DNA from: Adineta ricciae | Taxonomy: Eukaryota > Rotifera > Eurotatoria > Adinetida > Adinetidae | Assembly (NCBI GenBank): GCA_905250025.1 | Contig: CAJNOJ010000008.1 | Span: 620,001 to 684,000, forward strand | DNA length: 64,000 nucleotides | Direction: 5' to 3' | Notes under the pieces: model-generated | Database searches by the model: none | The model's input: the letters and a program-made list of their open reading frames with translations, nothing else | Told to the model about the DNA's origin: nothing | Program-made: the position numbers and the translations under genes | Shown: positions 11,067 through 23,813 of the stretch, in pieces | How positions within the stretch are numbered: the stretch's first letter is position 1 | Layout: each line of letters opens with the position of its first letter

Positions 11067-14000
11067 TCATTTTGTTTGATCTTTATTTCGTTGGATAAGA
11101 CCATATTTTAAACAAAGTTGAACAATATCCGAAGCAAGTTTTTGATTCTACAAAAAAAAGAACAAACAAAGATAATCGAATTTTTCTGAATTATGTAGAG
11201 AAGATGTTGGTTACCTTTTCATTGACTAGAGTTTCATCTTTTATTTCTTTCATTGCAAATAAAATGTCCATTAAATCGGTTTCAACTACTCGCGTGGCGA
11301 GGTCTTTGTTCGCTTGGACGATGTTGCGCACAATGTAGAGAGCACGAAATTGTAAATCAGCATTATTACACGCACACAAATGTTTAAATATTTCGGCAAA
11401 TGATTGGACCTGTAAATACCAACAATCGTATTTTCAAACGAAAAATCTCGAGCGAATCTACGAACATCAAGTATCTTTCGACAAATGATTCGATTTTCAT
11501 TGATCAGATTGTTCAACCGTTGCCGTTCGCCATCTTCTAAATTCAGATCTTTGATACATTCAATATCGGCTTGTAGGGACGATAGAACAGCTAATGTTCC
11601 CAAGGCTGCCCTTATCAACGATTCATCTTCTTCGCCACATAATAAAACCAATAATTTAATTCGGTCATTTTCTGCTGTAAAGTATTTTACCACCTAATTC
11701 AACGTTATACATGACAGACATCCGCTATTATTTCTCTTACTTCTTCTTGGACAACTAAATTGCACATACATTCAGTAGCTGCCCGTCGCAACATGGGATG
11801 TTCTTCAAACATGTATTGCTCGACGTTGGAGAAACCATCTTCTTTCAAAATTCGTCGTCTGATGCTCTCGCCGATACTCGCTAGATTCGTCAATGCCAAC
11901 AAAGCTTCGAAATTTTCCAGAGCTGTACGGTCAGGTTTGAGAAGTTTAATAATAGGCCGAACAAGTTCGAGCATCTAAACGAAAGAGATGATATTTTTCA
12001 AAGTTGAAGTCACACTACTTGAAATCAACATACACGTTGGCCAGGAAAAGCGATTTCTGGATTTGTTGTAATACAAATCTTTGCTAATGCTTGCGTGGCT
12101 TTGGTTATACCAGTAGGCGTGCCTTCGAGAGCCAGTGGTAATAAAGCCTGGAAGAAACAGAAGTTATTCCATGAGCGAAGGAGATCTTCGTACTTTTGCG
12201 CCACCGCCAGCAACGATAACTCCCCGATGTTTTTCATTCTCGCAAAGACCAAGGAATACTCTGAAATAAAGAGGTGCCAGAATTAAAATGAAGACAAAAG
12301 TCTTGATATACCGTGCGATTTGTTCTCGACAATTTTCACTTTTATGCTTACATAATTGCACTAACACCGGAATGACACCTGCTTCGACTAGTTTTCTTCG
12401 GCGTTCGTCAAAAAAACTCTTTTCATCCTGCAAGCAATAAACAACTCATTTGAAGTCAATATGCCCGTTTTCGTTGCATTACTTTTAGATGTTCTTTTGG
12501 AATGTGCTGTTTAGCATACGTTGCTAATTCAGTCATTTCTTTATCTGGTTTATGAACATCATACGTATTGGTAAGATTCACAAAAATTGTTGTTAACGAA
12601 TACAAAACATGTGCATCTTGACATTGACATAAACTAAAGAGAGCTTTCAAAGCGAGTGAATTATCAGCAAGATCTTCTTTGACATCGGCATCTAGTGTCA
12701 AATAAGCCAAGCCATCTGCTGACCAACGGCGAATATCAAAACGGTCGCTTGTTGTTAGAAATCTGAAAGAAGATTATATGTGACGGGAACTTAAAATGGC
12801 TTAGCTATTACTTGCAACATGCACGGCCGAGTGTTTGACAAGATCCTTCTGCTACGATGCTCCCACTGACGTCTGTACCCTTACTCGATGCGATTTTTGA
12901 CAGACCCTAGAGAAAGTCATAATAGAATAGTAGGTAAAGATGGATCTGTCGTACCACAAGAGCAAGAACTTGAATATCTTCATTTGCCGATTGGTAAAGA
13001 TTCTTCAAAATATCAGCGCCTTGCGATAAAATACCTGCTGCTTTATCTTTCTTCGATGCTGATAGAACAATCGCTTCCACAGCAATACGCTAGTATAAAA
13101 AGAATGAAAAAAGTAAATCAAAAATGAATTGTATTCTCCTTCCTACTTGCTGTACAACGTCATCAGAACCAGCCATTTGTATCATTAGATCGACTAAATT
13201 CTGACTGCCTAGAATAGTATTGCCCGTATCAAAAGGACCTTGTAAAAGAACGGCTAGAACAGAGATTGTTCGCACTCTTGATTGAACATCATCCTTTGCT
13301 CGCAAAGCTCTACAATTCGCAACATTCTCTTTTCAACCCTCTAGATTTCATCCTAAACAAAAAATTACTTGATGAATTCCATACACTCAGTATTGAATTC
13401 TTCACGTTCTTGATCAGAACATAAATCATGATAGACAACGCTGAGCACACAGGAGACATGCATTTTCGTTTGTTCCGTGATTGGATATGGTTTTATATCA
13501 TTGTCTGTTAAATCTGGAACAGTTGATGCAACGCGTAAAACTTTTGGAACACCTAAATCAGGAAAATAGCAAAAATATCGATCAGAAGAAATTGCAATTC
13601 TTACCGGAAACAACAAATTTATTAACCCAGTTACAGCCGTTTGCTCGATCGACAAATTTCACCACAAGATCAAGACAACAATCGCGACCAATACCAGAAC
13701 AGGTTTTATCATCAATTAAGCCAATCAACATTCGAAATGTATTGTTAATAAACTCAATCACCGATTGATCTAGATGATTTGGAGAAAAAAAACGTGATTT
13801 ACAACATCGAATAACGAGGAATCCGAGTACCGAAATTGAATGGAACATTGGTAGGTTTACGAATTTTTCGACGATTCTCAAGATCGCACATTGACATGAT
13901 CATATTATGAAGCAATACAGCAGCACTCGCAGGAATATCAGCATCGCTCATAGCTAAACAGCGTGCAATAGATGGAAGACCAAGTTTCAGATAAATAAGT

Positions 14001-14893
14001 TCCGCCTATGACGTATCCAAGGTATATACAAGCTAGAAAGATCTGCTACAAATCTTACTCGTTTATAGGAATTTTTGACTAAGGACGCTAACACTCGTGT
14101 TGTGCCTAGAAGGATAATGCGCTCGGTTTGTTGCATAAATTCTATGATAAGTTTTAATTCTGGATCAAAATTTAGAATTCCCTCTGCACCAGCATCTTCA
14201 CGTGAGATAACAAGGAGATTATTCAACGCCTAGGAGAACTAAATGCATGCTTTGATCGATCCTTTTTACACAAATACGTACTGCTTCTGGATTCGTGTTG
14301 GATCGAACAGCTTTGAACATCTGTTGGATTTGAGATGTTAATTGTGTTTGTTGCGTATGCTGTTTCATTCGAGAAAAGTAATGAATTTTATAAACTTTAC
14401 CGAAAAAGATTTCCTTACTTTGCTCTGTGCATTTTCACGTAACTTCCTCAGAAGAAGATTCGTTTGTTCATCTCCGGAACCATTTTTCGGTGCAATAGAT
14501 ATCAATCGTTGTGCATCCGAAATAGCTTCATTCAATTTTCCTGACCGTTCAAATGCATTCGCTCGACGATATAACGATTTCTGATCAGCTGGCGTATATT
14601 CCAACGCTTTAAGGAATAAAATCACTACACTATTTCAAGCACAAAATAATCTATAACATACCTCGTGTTGCATCTTCGATGGCGTCTTCATATTGATTTA
14701 AATTGATATAACATTGCGAACGATTGCTGTAACATTTCGTGAGATCGTTTTTCGCTGTTTCAGATAAAGGAAGTTCAAGTAGAATAGTTAATGCTTCTGT
14801 GTATCGATCGATAGCTTCTTGATATTTTCCTTGTTTAAATGCCTGATTTCCTTGTTCACGAAGCTCTTCCGGTTTAAGTACAGTTGCCGTCAT
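11067..14893 (-). CDS. UNC45: UNC-45 myosin chaperone (TPR + UCS domains)
   Basis: UNC-45 folds the myosin motor and brings in Hsp90 through its TPR domain. The start at 14893 gives [20 protein letters not shown], the first TPR, then [19 protein letters not shown] and [19 protein letters not shown], making three TPRs. The rest is armadillo-type helices of the central and UCS regions, for example TRKQ-free blocks such as [20 protein letters not shown] and [20 protein letters not shown], the latter close to the UCS motif LQNFEALMALTNLA. The last exon ends ...[12 protein letters not shown] with a TGA at 11067-11069. It is split by about a dozen introns of 45-65 nt. The domain order matches the animal protein. 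No break was seen. Vertebrates have two copies (A and B); I cannot assign it to either. Confidence 0.9.
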
Positions 14894-15183
14894 CGTCTTT
14901 CTATCTAGAAGAAAGATATACGTATGAATTTCTATTTGTATGATTTCATTTTGGGTGTTAATCTATTTGTTCAGAACAAACATTTCCTTAAATGATTCCT
15001 CTGCCATCTATCGTTGAACGAAATTAATCGTCGCAGTGTTACGTTCATGAGATTCAATTCAATTTATCACGAAAATCTTTGCATTTCAACTTAAGAACAA
15101 ATAAACAAGTAAATAAACGAAATGACCAATCAGAACATTCACCACACTCGATTCATTCATCATATACAAAAATCATAGTCAAC
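14894..15183. promoter_or_regulatory. Shared promoter region between divergent UNC45 and WDR91-like genes
   Basis: The start codons of UNC45 (minus, 14893) and the WDR91-like gene (plus, 15184) lie 290 bases apart, head to head, so both promoters must lie here. No clear TATA box or named factor site was recognised. The plus-strand reading frame stays open back to 15079, so part of this is transcribed leader. Confidence 0.5.
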
Positions 15184-16024
15184 ATGGCTACATCATTCTC
15201 ATTCATTGATGATCTTCTTCGAGATTATTTTCACTATCGTAATTTCACTTCAACAACGCGCTCATTCGATAATGAACTGTCAAAATTACCGTTTGAACAT
15301 TACCGAGCTGATCAGATCATTGAACAATTAACGCTCGATATTCATCAGTTCGAACTGAACAGTTTGATCGATTATTGGACGCAAATCGAACAACATCTTC
15401 TGTCAACATTGAAGATTAATCCTTCGCAATTGTTGAGCGTATCAACGAAAATTCGACATTATTTGTACAAATGCTATCTAATACATGCGGTGCAATCAAC
15501 ACGAACGGATAAAGTCAATGAATTTTTCGAGAAATTAAACAAAAACCTTCAACAATCGAGCGAATGGACTAAAGAGTGGTTTGCGTTACCCTTTATTTCG
15601 AGTCTCGAGGATAATGCCACTTTTCGAGTGTATTTTTCCAAGCAATGGAATGAAGTTTTCTGGATTTCCGTGCAAAATTTTCTATCGATGGCTTTCTTCC
15701 AGTGAGTTTACTTTGAGTTTGTCGTTTTTTCTTTTCATTCAGCTTTGTAGTATGACGCCATCTAAGATCAGTTCCATGGAAGCGAAACATTCTTCGCCGA
15801 CATCGATAAAAGAACAAGTGCAGTCGTCCACGCCAACAATAATCTCTAAACTACGTCAAAAATTCTTGCCAGATACAAAACCCGCTGATAGTAACTTGAC
15901 ATCTTCAGTATCAAATGCATCTCAATCAATTTTTGTTGAGCCTTATCAAGAATCTACGATAGGAAATCAAATACTCTTAACAAAAGATGAATCTCCAAGA
16001 TCGAAATCGACAACGATCAGCTGA
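15184..16024 (+). CDS. WDR91-like protein with only the N-terminal CTLH half, no WD40 domain
   Basis: WDR91 works with WDR81 on endosomes to restrain PI3-kinase complex II. Residues 1-172 match its N-terminal helical part: DDLLRDYFHYRNFTSTTRSF, then IDYWTQIEQHLLSTL, YKCYLIHAVQSTRTDKVNEF, and YFSKQWNEVFWISVQNFLSM. Exon 1 is 15184-15701. A 49-nt intron follows, with the acceptor at 15750 chosen because it keeps the frame (CA|T ATG ACG). Exon 2 (15751-16024) encodes a Ser/Thr-rich tail and a TGA. An AATAAA at about 16056 closes the transcript. The total is 263 aa against roughly 750 in the full-length family, so all seven WD40 blades are absent and none follow downstream. This could be a truncated paralog or a functional short form. 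The frame stays open back to 15079, but likeness begins at the ATG used here. Confidence 0.75.
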
Positions 16025-16268
16025 ACTCGTATTTCTTGTATATCTCAGTGAATCGAAATAAAAATTCCGATTTATGGTATATTTGCTGCCATCAATTCAT
16101 TTAAAAGAGAATCGCTTTTCGGTGTGAGTCTATTTAATGAGTAAAAACAGTGAAACAAGAACAGAAAATGAAAGACGATAAAAATAAGAAAAAAAAGCGA
16201 TGGAAAAGAACGTTTCGGTCACTCATCATGTTACGACGAGAGGTCATATGGAAGCATGAGATCAACGT

Positions 16269-16996
16269 TCAAAAATCGTTGTTTTTGGCATGTCGATCGG
16301 CATTTGATGAATGAACATGATCATGGTCTATTGAATGAAAAATAAACAAAGTTGCTAGTGTAGCAGAACTTTTAAAACAAAGTGAACTTACTTCGGGTAG
16401 TTGAACGTTGGGTGGAAGATTTTGCTATGAAGAAAAAAAAAGCAGAAATTAAAGGTTTATTTTGGATTTCGAATTTACTTTTAGGTTTATCATCCTTTTT
16501 GCTACTCATATCGGCAAATCGTCGTTCGAGTTCACTTTTCAAATCCCAAACACGATCGGCTACTTCTCGGCTGACGAACAAAGCAGTTTCTTTGAAAGTT
16601 TTCAAATACTTCGGTAAATCTTGAAAGACTCGTTCAGCCATAACACCTACAAAATTACATTATGGTACCATCATTACTAATCGGATAGTATTATTTACCA
16701 TATTCTTTGCCATAGGGCTGTTTGAAATGATGACCAGCTAAATCTGGTAAGATAGTCGCTGAAGAAAATTCGAAATTCAGTTGTATAACATATCAAAAGC
16801 TCTGTTTGACTTACCAACAACTACACCAGATACGAAGACAAAAGTGTAGATAAACATTGAACAACAAAACGAACGTCCTTTTGGTTTTGATAAGTTTTTG
16901 TTGGTTGATGCATAGTTGGGTTTGTCTGTTTTTTTATTATCCTTAGACTAAAACTCGATTTGATGCGTTTGATCAATGAAAGAATCTACGTACCAT
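16269..16996 (-). CDS. Small single-pass membrane protein, unknown family
   Basis: Five exons join cleanly. Exon 1 holds only the ATG (16994-16996) before a GTACGT donor. Exon 2 has a Lys-rich start, then CCSMFIYTFVFVSGVVVGA, one membrane segment at about residues 29-50. Exon 3 gives LPDLAGHHFKQPYGKEYG. Exon 4 gives MAERVFQDLPKYLKTFKETA and a charged helix (VWDLKSELERRFADM) that may form a coiled coil. The last exons encode a polar tail ending HAKNNDF, with a TGA at 16269-16271. All junctions agree in phase (0,1,1,1,1), and the protein is about 150 aa. A lysine-rich cytosolic end and a helical end across the membrane suggest an ER or similar membrane protein. I do not recognise the family. 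Confidence 0.6.
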
Positions 16997-18139
16997 GATA
17001 AGATTGTGTAAAGTTCTAGCACTCGACAGAAATGAAATGCAAATATCGATCTAAATCGAAATTAGTCAAAGAAATTCAAAGTGGGTAAATAGAAGTCACT
17101 AAAGTTGTCCAATAATTTCGTTTGGAGTGTTTAAAATCAAATAGTGGAGACCAAACTGAAAGGAATTTGAATGCCAAAACAAAATGGCGATACTATTACG
17201 AATGGCGGCTGTTATCGACCAATCGAAGGTCAAAACGTCGTACAATACAAAAGAAGAGAGAGGAAGAAGGAAAAAGGTAAGTTTTTAGCGCAATTCAATT
17301 TAGTCATTCACCGATGCATGACATCGATGTTTTGTAGTTTTCTAACGAAATGAAATTTTTCCGCGTTCTGGTTTATGTGCGCAAGGTTTTTTTTTCTATA
17401 ATAGTAGTTGTCTCAGCAGTTTGCAAAAAATTGATGAAGATCTTTTCATGTTACATCAATGCTTTCATTAAAGAATTTTACTAATGAGCACAATTCAATA
17501 TCATCAGTAGGCAGTACTTCGATGGAAGACATGCATATCTGTCGTAATTGGGTATGCAGCTCAATATCTCTGTTCTGTTCGTATTGAAAAGGAACGACAA
17601 AGTGGACACAAAAAGGTTGTATCGGAAGCGTCTCGTTTGTTTCTAAGTACGAATAAAAATTTCCTGTACAGTAAAATCAGTGATCTTTTTATGGCTTTAT
17701 TTGAATCCATTCTATCACTGCGCAGGCCGTGATCAATTGTTAATAGAAAAAATATCACGAAGTTTCATATTTGGACGCGGGAAAACATAGATTTACGCTA
17801 AGCTTTGCGGACGATTTATCATTAAATTATATTGTATGTGAAAATAGATGGTTATTCGATATTCTGATGTAGCAGATAGACTAGTCACTATTTGAATCGA
17901 AATATTGTCATGATATGACTCTCCTATTCTCCGTTCGATCCTTAAAAGCAAACAGTGGGCGTATTTGTTCTTCCAGCGCTTTGTCGTTAAAAACTAACAT
18001 TGCGTTCTGAATAATTGGCAGTGTTACTGAACTATTCATATTTGCATATTTCTGTCTTGATTGAAATGAATGTTACATGTCCTTTATTATTTATTTTGGT
18101 AGCACAACTCGGCCTTTGTACAAAACATAAGAGAAAATA
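16997..18139. other. Mostly empty intergenic region
   Basis: The only candidate is a plus-strand ATG at 17171 that opens 36 codons and meets a good donor (GTAAGT at about 17277). It lies head to head with the membrane-protein gene. I found no second exon that continues it, so no gene is called. The rest is AT-rich with no coding signal. Confidence 0.35.
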
Positions 18140-18339
18140 GGAACTATAGACCTAGTCGAATTTTTCTCGAGCAATTTTGTAGCTGATTAGTTCCATTAGT
18201 CAATAATGCACGAGTTGATTCAAATGTTATTTTTGCCGCCATACATTTAGGTATATCTATCATTCTTCTGATAATAGCCGTTGTTATCTTGTGTTTGACT
18301 CTGTAAAATTCGAACGCATCAACCATCTGCTTACACACG

Positions 18340-19560
18340 TAACATGCATAACCTTAGGTTTTACTCACTATTCAGAAAGTTGAGAATAAACTCGACCCGT
18401 TCGAGATTGAACAGATACACTCTCAGTTTCGCATGATTCGACGATAATACTACTCTTCCAATTCCCATTGCAGGTTCATAGAATGAGCGTGCTTTCGTGT
18501 AATCACCCATTTCGAAATGTACACCGCCAACGCTATTGCAGCATGCAATCAGAACAGAATGATTGGGAGGAAGCGATTGTTGCAGATATTTTATAGCTTG
18601 TGTGTACTCTCCTTGATGGATTTTCCAATAGCATCTTTTTTCTGGCTAAGTAGAGTTCTGTAAATATTCGAAGATATAGCAGCTTGGCCCATTATCATTG
18701 TTATTGATGAGGACTAAATTTACTTCGTAGAAGTGGCCGCATTCATCAATTGGTTTAGTGTCTTGTACACGGAAAATGCTGTGCATAGAAAAAAGCACTT
18801 TAGCCTCACTTTCAAAACCACTCACGTCATGGATCGAAGCAGATGGTGTCGTGGGCACTTACAGATCGATTTTGATAACAAAAGAGACTGGAATCAAGCC
18901 GACACCGCTCGCGTTACTTTCGGCATTAAAATGTGTGAGGCCTCGATTCTTACCAGGAGATAAGAAACTATTAAAAGATAGTAATGCATCTTGTGTTTTC
19001 TGCAGCTCATTAAAGACTGATCGTGGTAAATCTTGTCCATGGTAAACTGTAAATTCGTTGGAACATATTTTCATCGTGATTTGTTTCATGTACAGCTGAT
19101 CAATAGTGTTTTCTGATGGCATTTGCGAAATAGTCGTTCGGTTTCATTGAGTTCGTCTCTATTTTCAGCAAATGCAGCAAGACAAGATTCAGTAGATTCT
19201 CGAATATGGTGCTGTTCAAATTCAATATTCAACAGTGGTTTTTTCAAAACGTGTGTGTACATGAAACACAGACCCAACTTATCAATTTTTCTGCTAGGCG
19301 TTACGATACTAATGGATGCTGTATTCTGCTCACACCATTGAGTTAACAAGTGCCCGTGAGATCGGTGGCTATTACGAAGAATTGAGATTGAATAGATTTG
19401 AGAAATACCATGTACACATGGTAGAGTATATAATGTGCGATTAAATTTGAAATTATTAGGCATATTACATTATCTGTGACACTGAAAACGAATACGATAC
19501 ATTCATCATGGTCTGTAAACATAACAACGTGGGTAATCACATTCCTTAGCTTCGAGATTG
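18340..19560 (-). pseudogene. Broken ADP-ribosyltransferase-TPR gene of a bdelloid-expanded family
   Basis: Family members join a helical N-terminal region, an arginine-type ADP-ribosyltransferase domain and TPR repeats. In order, the minus strand shows: FTDHDECIVFVFSVTD at about 19480-19530; WCEQNTASISIVTP and LGLCFMYTHVLKKPLLNIEF in a second frame; FTVYHGQDLPRSVFNELQK and LLSFNSFLSPG (transferase part); GFESEAKVLFSMHSIFRV, with the ExE catalytic motif kept; then a TPR-like stretch (SVGGVHFEMGDYTKARSFY) at about 18440-18560. It is broken: a frame change near 19450, an apparent loss of about 40 codons near 19090-19120, and a TAA at 18856-18858 just before TTPSASI. I infer a non-functional relic of a recent copy, since the motifs are still clear. 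Confidence 0.68.
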
Positions 19561-20933
19561 TGTGCTGGTACTTCTCATGATTGTAGTTACTTTCTTCATG
19601 TAGACAAATTCATATGTGTGAGTTACGACTGTGCCTGTTTTTTCCATCTTGTGAAATAAACTTGCTGGTTTGTTGTGCGAATGATGTAGATATACGCGAT
19701 TTGTATAAATAATTCAAACAGAGCGATAGAATGTGTCTCATTTTCTACCTCCCAATGTCTTCAAAAATTACCTTTTCATCATTTCTGTAAAGGAAAAGAA
19801 AGCATACATTCATCTATAAACTCTCGAAATGAGAAAGCAACAACACAAGTATTACTTTTCTTAACCAGAATTAAATTATTTTATACAAGACTGATTTTTG
19901 TTTGCTTTAACAAAGTGGAGAGCCGTAAAACATTCTTTCGTTCTCAGTCGAAAACTATCGAAAGAAAAACTCGATGCATTAAATATACTGTGGCAAAGAT
20001 ATGACATCGGTATATAGACTCTATATAAGAACATGCAACAAAGGCAAAATCGAATTTTGCAAACGTGTTGAAAAGAGACCATTAGAGCTGGTCGTCTTGA
20101 CCAATTTGTTGAATGTCATTGACGATAGCTAATGAAGATAAATCTATTTAGTTCTTTTCTAAATAATATTAGTACATTAAACGTATGCAAACAAAAGTAA
20201 TTATTGTTCGGAAACGTTTTCGCTTGTAGATTTTTCAGAGAAAATTCGTAAATATTCGTGATTGCTCGAAAATGACTCAAAATGATTGTCTCTACGAGTG
20301 CTACTACTCTGTTGAAAATGACTGATGATTGATATGTTGTCGTTGTTGTTGTTGTTTCGTCCTCTCATTCGCTCTAAATATCATAATGCAAAAGAATTAT
20401 TTTCCTTTCATAGAAAAGTCAACCCGATTGGCAATATTATTGTGTCTATTCGACATTTGTTGTCAGAAGAAGTCAGCTGATGTATCGAGACTTGAGAAAT
20501 ATCCAATGCACCAACAAGTATCTGACTGTCTAGAATCTTTCTACTTAGTATGAGAAGGGAAAAGAGCGAAGAACTGGTATCAATGAACATACAATATCAC
20601 ATCGGCATATCCTTCGAACGAGGAAAACATCGACAACAGATTTTCTTTTCCGTTCTGTGCCTTTCGTCTATTCCTTCGGATAATCCGACTGGATTTGTTC
20701 GTCTACCGTTCTCCCATCCTGTCGTCTATTTTTGCGTGTGGGTGGTGTCTGATTGTCGGTGTTGATACTCATATACGCACGCACCAAGTATATACACATC
20801 ATCCTATTTTTTTTGTATTCCGTATATATATGTATATACGATGTCTTCTTTTTCTTCTTTATCGGAAAAACATCTTTCTAGTCAAACCTAAGTCTTGCTA
20901 TTGTATCGAGGAAATGACATTTCGACCTCAACA
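19561..20933. other. Intergenic and probable 5' region of the LIM-protein gene
   Basis: No supported coding region. It contains a short GTT/TTG run at 20338-20360 and a TA-rich stretch at 20818-20845 upstream of the LIM-protein start. The part next to 20934 is probably leader or promoter of that gene. Confidence 0.35.
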
Positions 20934-22735
20934 ATGAACCTAGATCGACATTCGCCAAGTCCAACAACAATTCGATTAATAAGTCCTCGACCATTCTATC
21001 GATCACAAATTACTCCAGACCCATTCGATTATTCGAATAATACGAATAATAACCAACCATATCAACTCCAACGTCAATACTCTGCAAATCAAATAAGTGG
21101 TAAACAAAGCCAAAGCGAATTCTAGGCTATTCATTCAAGGAAAATCGTTTTTCAGGTTCTCCAGTTCCAACTTCATATTTCTCTGATCATGAACCATCAT
21201 CTCCAACGTGTTCCTTACATTCTCAATATAATCAACAATATCGATCGGCAAATAACAATCAACGTAGCGGTGAGTCAAATGATTGATAGGTTCTCTATTG
21301 ATAACTTACTGAGATCATTAATCACGTACGTGTTTCGACTTTATTGTTGACAAGAGTATCGCTCGTTTCTAGCATTAATCAGTGTGAGCGCATCTCAATC
21401 ACCCTTGATCACAATTGCGTCAGGCGGTTCAACAAATCGTCAGCAAATTCGCTTTTCATCCGTACCAAAAGCAACCAAATCAACATTACATGAAATTCGT
21501 ATCTCTCGACCAGATTCACCGACAATATCCATCAATCGATCAGGAACTAATCAACCAATTACATTTACCACTACTCCCAACGGTAGTACGATAACAAACG
21601 GAACTAGTGGCGCATTTCATATCTCACTTGGAACTCCATCCAGTCCAACACAACGCGAAGTACTTATCATATCAATACCATTGATGCCTTGATATAACAT
21701 TCGTGTTTTTCCTTTTACAGACATTTCATCAAATTCGTGATGCGTCAAATCGTTTTACGCCAGTTATGGTTTATACAACACCGACAACAAATGCATTTGA
21801 TCGCCCGCCAGCAGTTGTTAATCTACCACCACCATCTCTATCAATACGAAATGGTCATTTTATTCGACGCGAACAGCCCGACATCGACCATTTAGCAAAA
21901 CTTCTAATGAGAACTATTCACACAGCAACTGAAGGAAATGTCATAGGTTTGTTTCGACAATTTGTCTTAAAAATTAACTTGACTTTATTTGAAAGGAACA
22001 TGTGGAAGATGTAATGATGAAATCATTGGCGAAGCGAATGGATTAGTCGCTATGGATCGTATGTATCATGTTCCGTGTTTCACATGTACAATGTGCGGTT
22101 GTCGTCTGCGTGGTATGCATTTCTATTCAATGGAAAACCAACCTTACTGTGAATCATGTTATATCGTACGTTTAACTCTTCATTTTCCGGATTGTGGCAT
22201 TTCTTTTTCGTATAGCATTCATTGGAAAAATGTGTGGTCTGTGCCTTACCAATCACCGATCGAGTAACTTGTACCATAGTTGAAATCCAAGTAATAGAAA
22301 GATTTATTTCATCTAGATTCTCCGTGCTACTGGCAAACCTTATCATGCCCAATGTTTTTGTTGCATTGCTTGTAAGAAGAGTCTCGATGGCGTTGCATTC
22401 ACCGTCGATGCCGCCATGCAAATTCATTGTATTGATTGTTTCCATCAAAAATTTGCCCCACGATGCTTTGTCTGCCATCAACCAATTTTACCAACATCGA
22501 ATGAAGAAGAAACCGTTCGCATCGTAGCGCTCGATCGAAGTTATCATGTCGATTGTTATCGATGTGAAGTACGTATTCAACAGTTCACATACACACCTGA
22601 GAACGACTCTTTTCTCTTCTTCAGAATTGTAAAACACAATTTGACTCGGAGCAAGGCTGTTACCCCATTGATGATCATTTGTTTTGTTCTCAATGCAATC
22701 GAATATATACAAAATCGATTCATGGCTCATCATAA
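20934..22735 (+). CDS. LPP: LPP/zyxin-type protein with three C-terminal LIM domains
   Basis: Zyxin-family proteins sit at focal adhesions and actin fibres and can enter the nucleus. The first part (20934 to about 21950) is Ser/Pro/Asn-rich and disordered, in several exons joined by phase-1 introns. The three LIM domains follow: CGRCNDEIIGEANGLVAMDR with ...CESCY; CVVCALPITDR|ILRATGKPYHAQCF with ...CIDCF; and CFVCHQPILPTSNEEETVRI with ...CSQCN. The RILRATGKPYH and APRCFVCHQPI...EETVRIVALDR blocks are close to vertebrate LPP, more than to Ajuba-type proteins. Splicing removes introns after DR (about 22267) and after CE (about 22569). The stop is TAA at 22733-22735. LPP, TRIP6 and zyxin are not resolved outside vertebrates, so the symbol means the group. 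Confidence 0.85.
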
Positions 22736-23137
22736 GATTCACTTTCGGCAACAGATAGCCATCGATCCAATGTATCATATTTGTTATATTCATTGTTTAG
22801 CATCCTTTGTATTCGATCGTGTTTATGTACTTAGACAATCTATATCAAATATGGTTCAAACTTTTGTTCAAGATGTTTCCATCCCTACGATTTACACTCT
22901 TGTATCATATTTGTGATTGAAATAAAAGAATTCGTCACTTTCTATGCATAGATACTATTCAGTTAAGTTTCGATTGACTGTTACTTCATTTATTGTTAAA
23001 ATCTTTCGTTTGTTCGCAACATGAACAACATTACTATATAAATACAAACAGACAGATAAATAGGAAACGAACTGTACAATATTAATATGACAAAAACACA
23101 CATTTTACAACTATAGACAGAAATAAACGAACGATAT
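22736..23137. other. Spacer between convergent LIM-protein and HMG-box genes
   Basis: About 400 bases between two convergent genes. It should contain both 3' untranslated regions (an AATAAA lies at about 22920 on the plus strand). Nothing else was seen. Confidence 0.4.
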
Positions 23138-23596
23138 TTATTCATTATTTGTTTCGATATTATTGCTATCATTATTGCTGCTTTTTTTAGTTTGTCCACC
23201 TTGATTGTTCTTCTTTTTCGATTGAGATCGTTTATTCTTTTGTTCTTCTTTGTATCTTGCTAATTTTTCTTCGTATTCAATTTGATTGGCTTGTTGCTGT
23301 TTTAGATATTGATGTTTTGTCTAAAATTTCAATGAACATCGATTTGTAGCCCAATCGGTTTACTTACTTCTTCGTTACATTGTTGCCACATTTCACTTAT
23401 TTTTTTCTGGATTTCGTGAATGTTCAAAGCTGGATTTTCTTTCTATAAGAACAAATCGAAGATTTTCGTGACGACGCAAAGTTGTACTTACCTTAACGTC
23501 GTCCCGATGTTCAGTAAAGAACAAGTTCCAAGCTGTTTTGCCTCGCTTTGGAGCATTTGGATTGCGACTACGTTTTTGAGCTGAACGACGAGCCAT
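23138..23596 (-). CDS. Single HMG-box DNA-binding protein
   Basis: The start at 23596 gives ARRSAQKRSRNPNAPKRGKT, a basic lead followed by the HMG box: AWNLFFTEHRDDVK, then exon 2 KENPALNIHEIQKKISEMWQ, then exon 3 HQYLKQQQANQIEYEEKLAR. The box is complete, with the Trp and aromatic positions of helix 2 present, and covers about residues 14-85. A Lys/Asn/Ser-rich tail ends NNIETNNE with a TAA at 23138-23140. Two introns of about 55 nt keep the frame. It resembles non-sequence-specific chromatin HMG proteins more than SOX/TCF types. No second box or acidic tail is present, unlike HMGB1. Confidence 0.85.
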
Positions 23597-23813
23597 GGAT
23601 TGAAAAAAGTGTACTGGTTTGAACTGTGAATAACGATGGGAATGAAGTCGAGTGAGAAAAACGAACTGTTTTTATACTCGTCCGTTCAACATAGACGTAT
23701 ATGATGTGTACAACCGTTAGATAATTATCGAGGCAGTTTTCAGTCGAGGAAAGAAAGAGAAAATTTTATTCGAAATTAAATAATACATAGAAAACAACGA
23801 ACGCAAACGTTTC

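Noticed and set aside
17171..17353. Possible first exon of a plus-strand gene with a GTAAGT donor
   Set aside because: No continuing exon found in the next kilobase.
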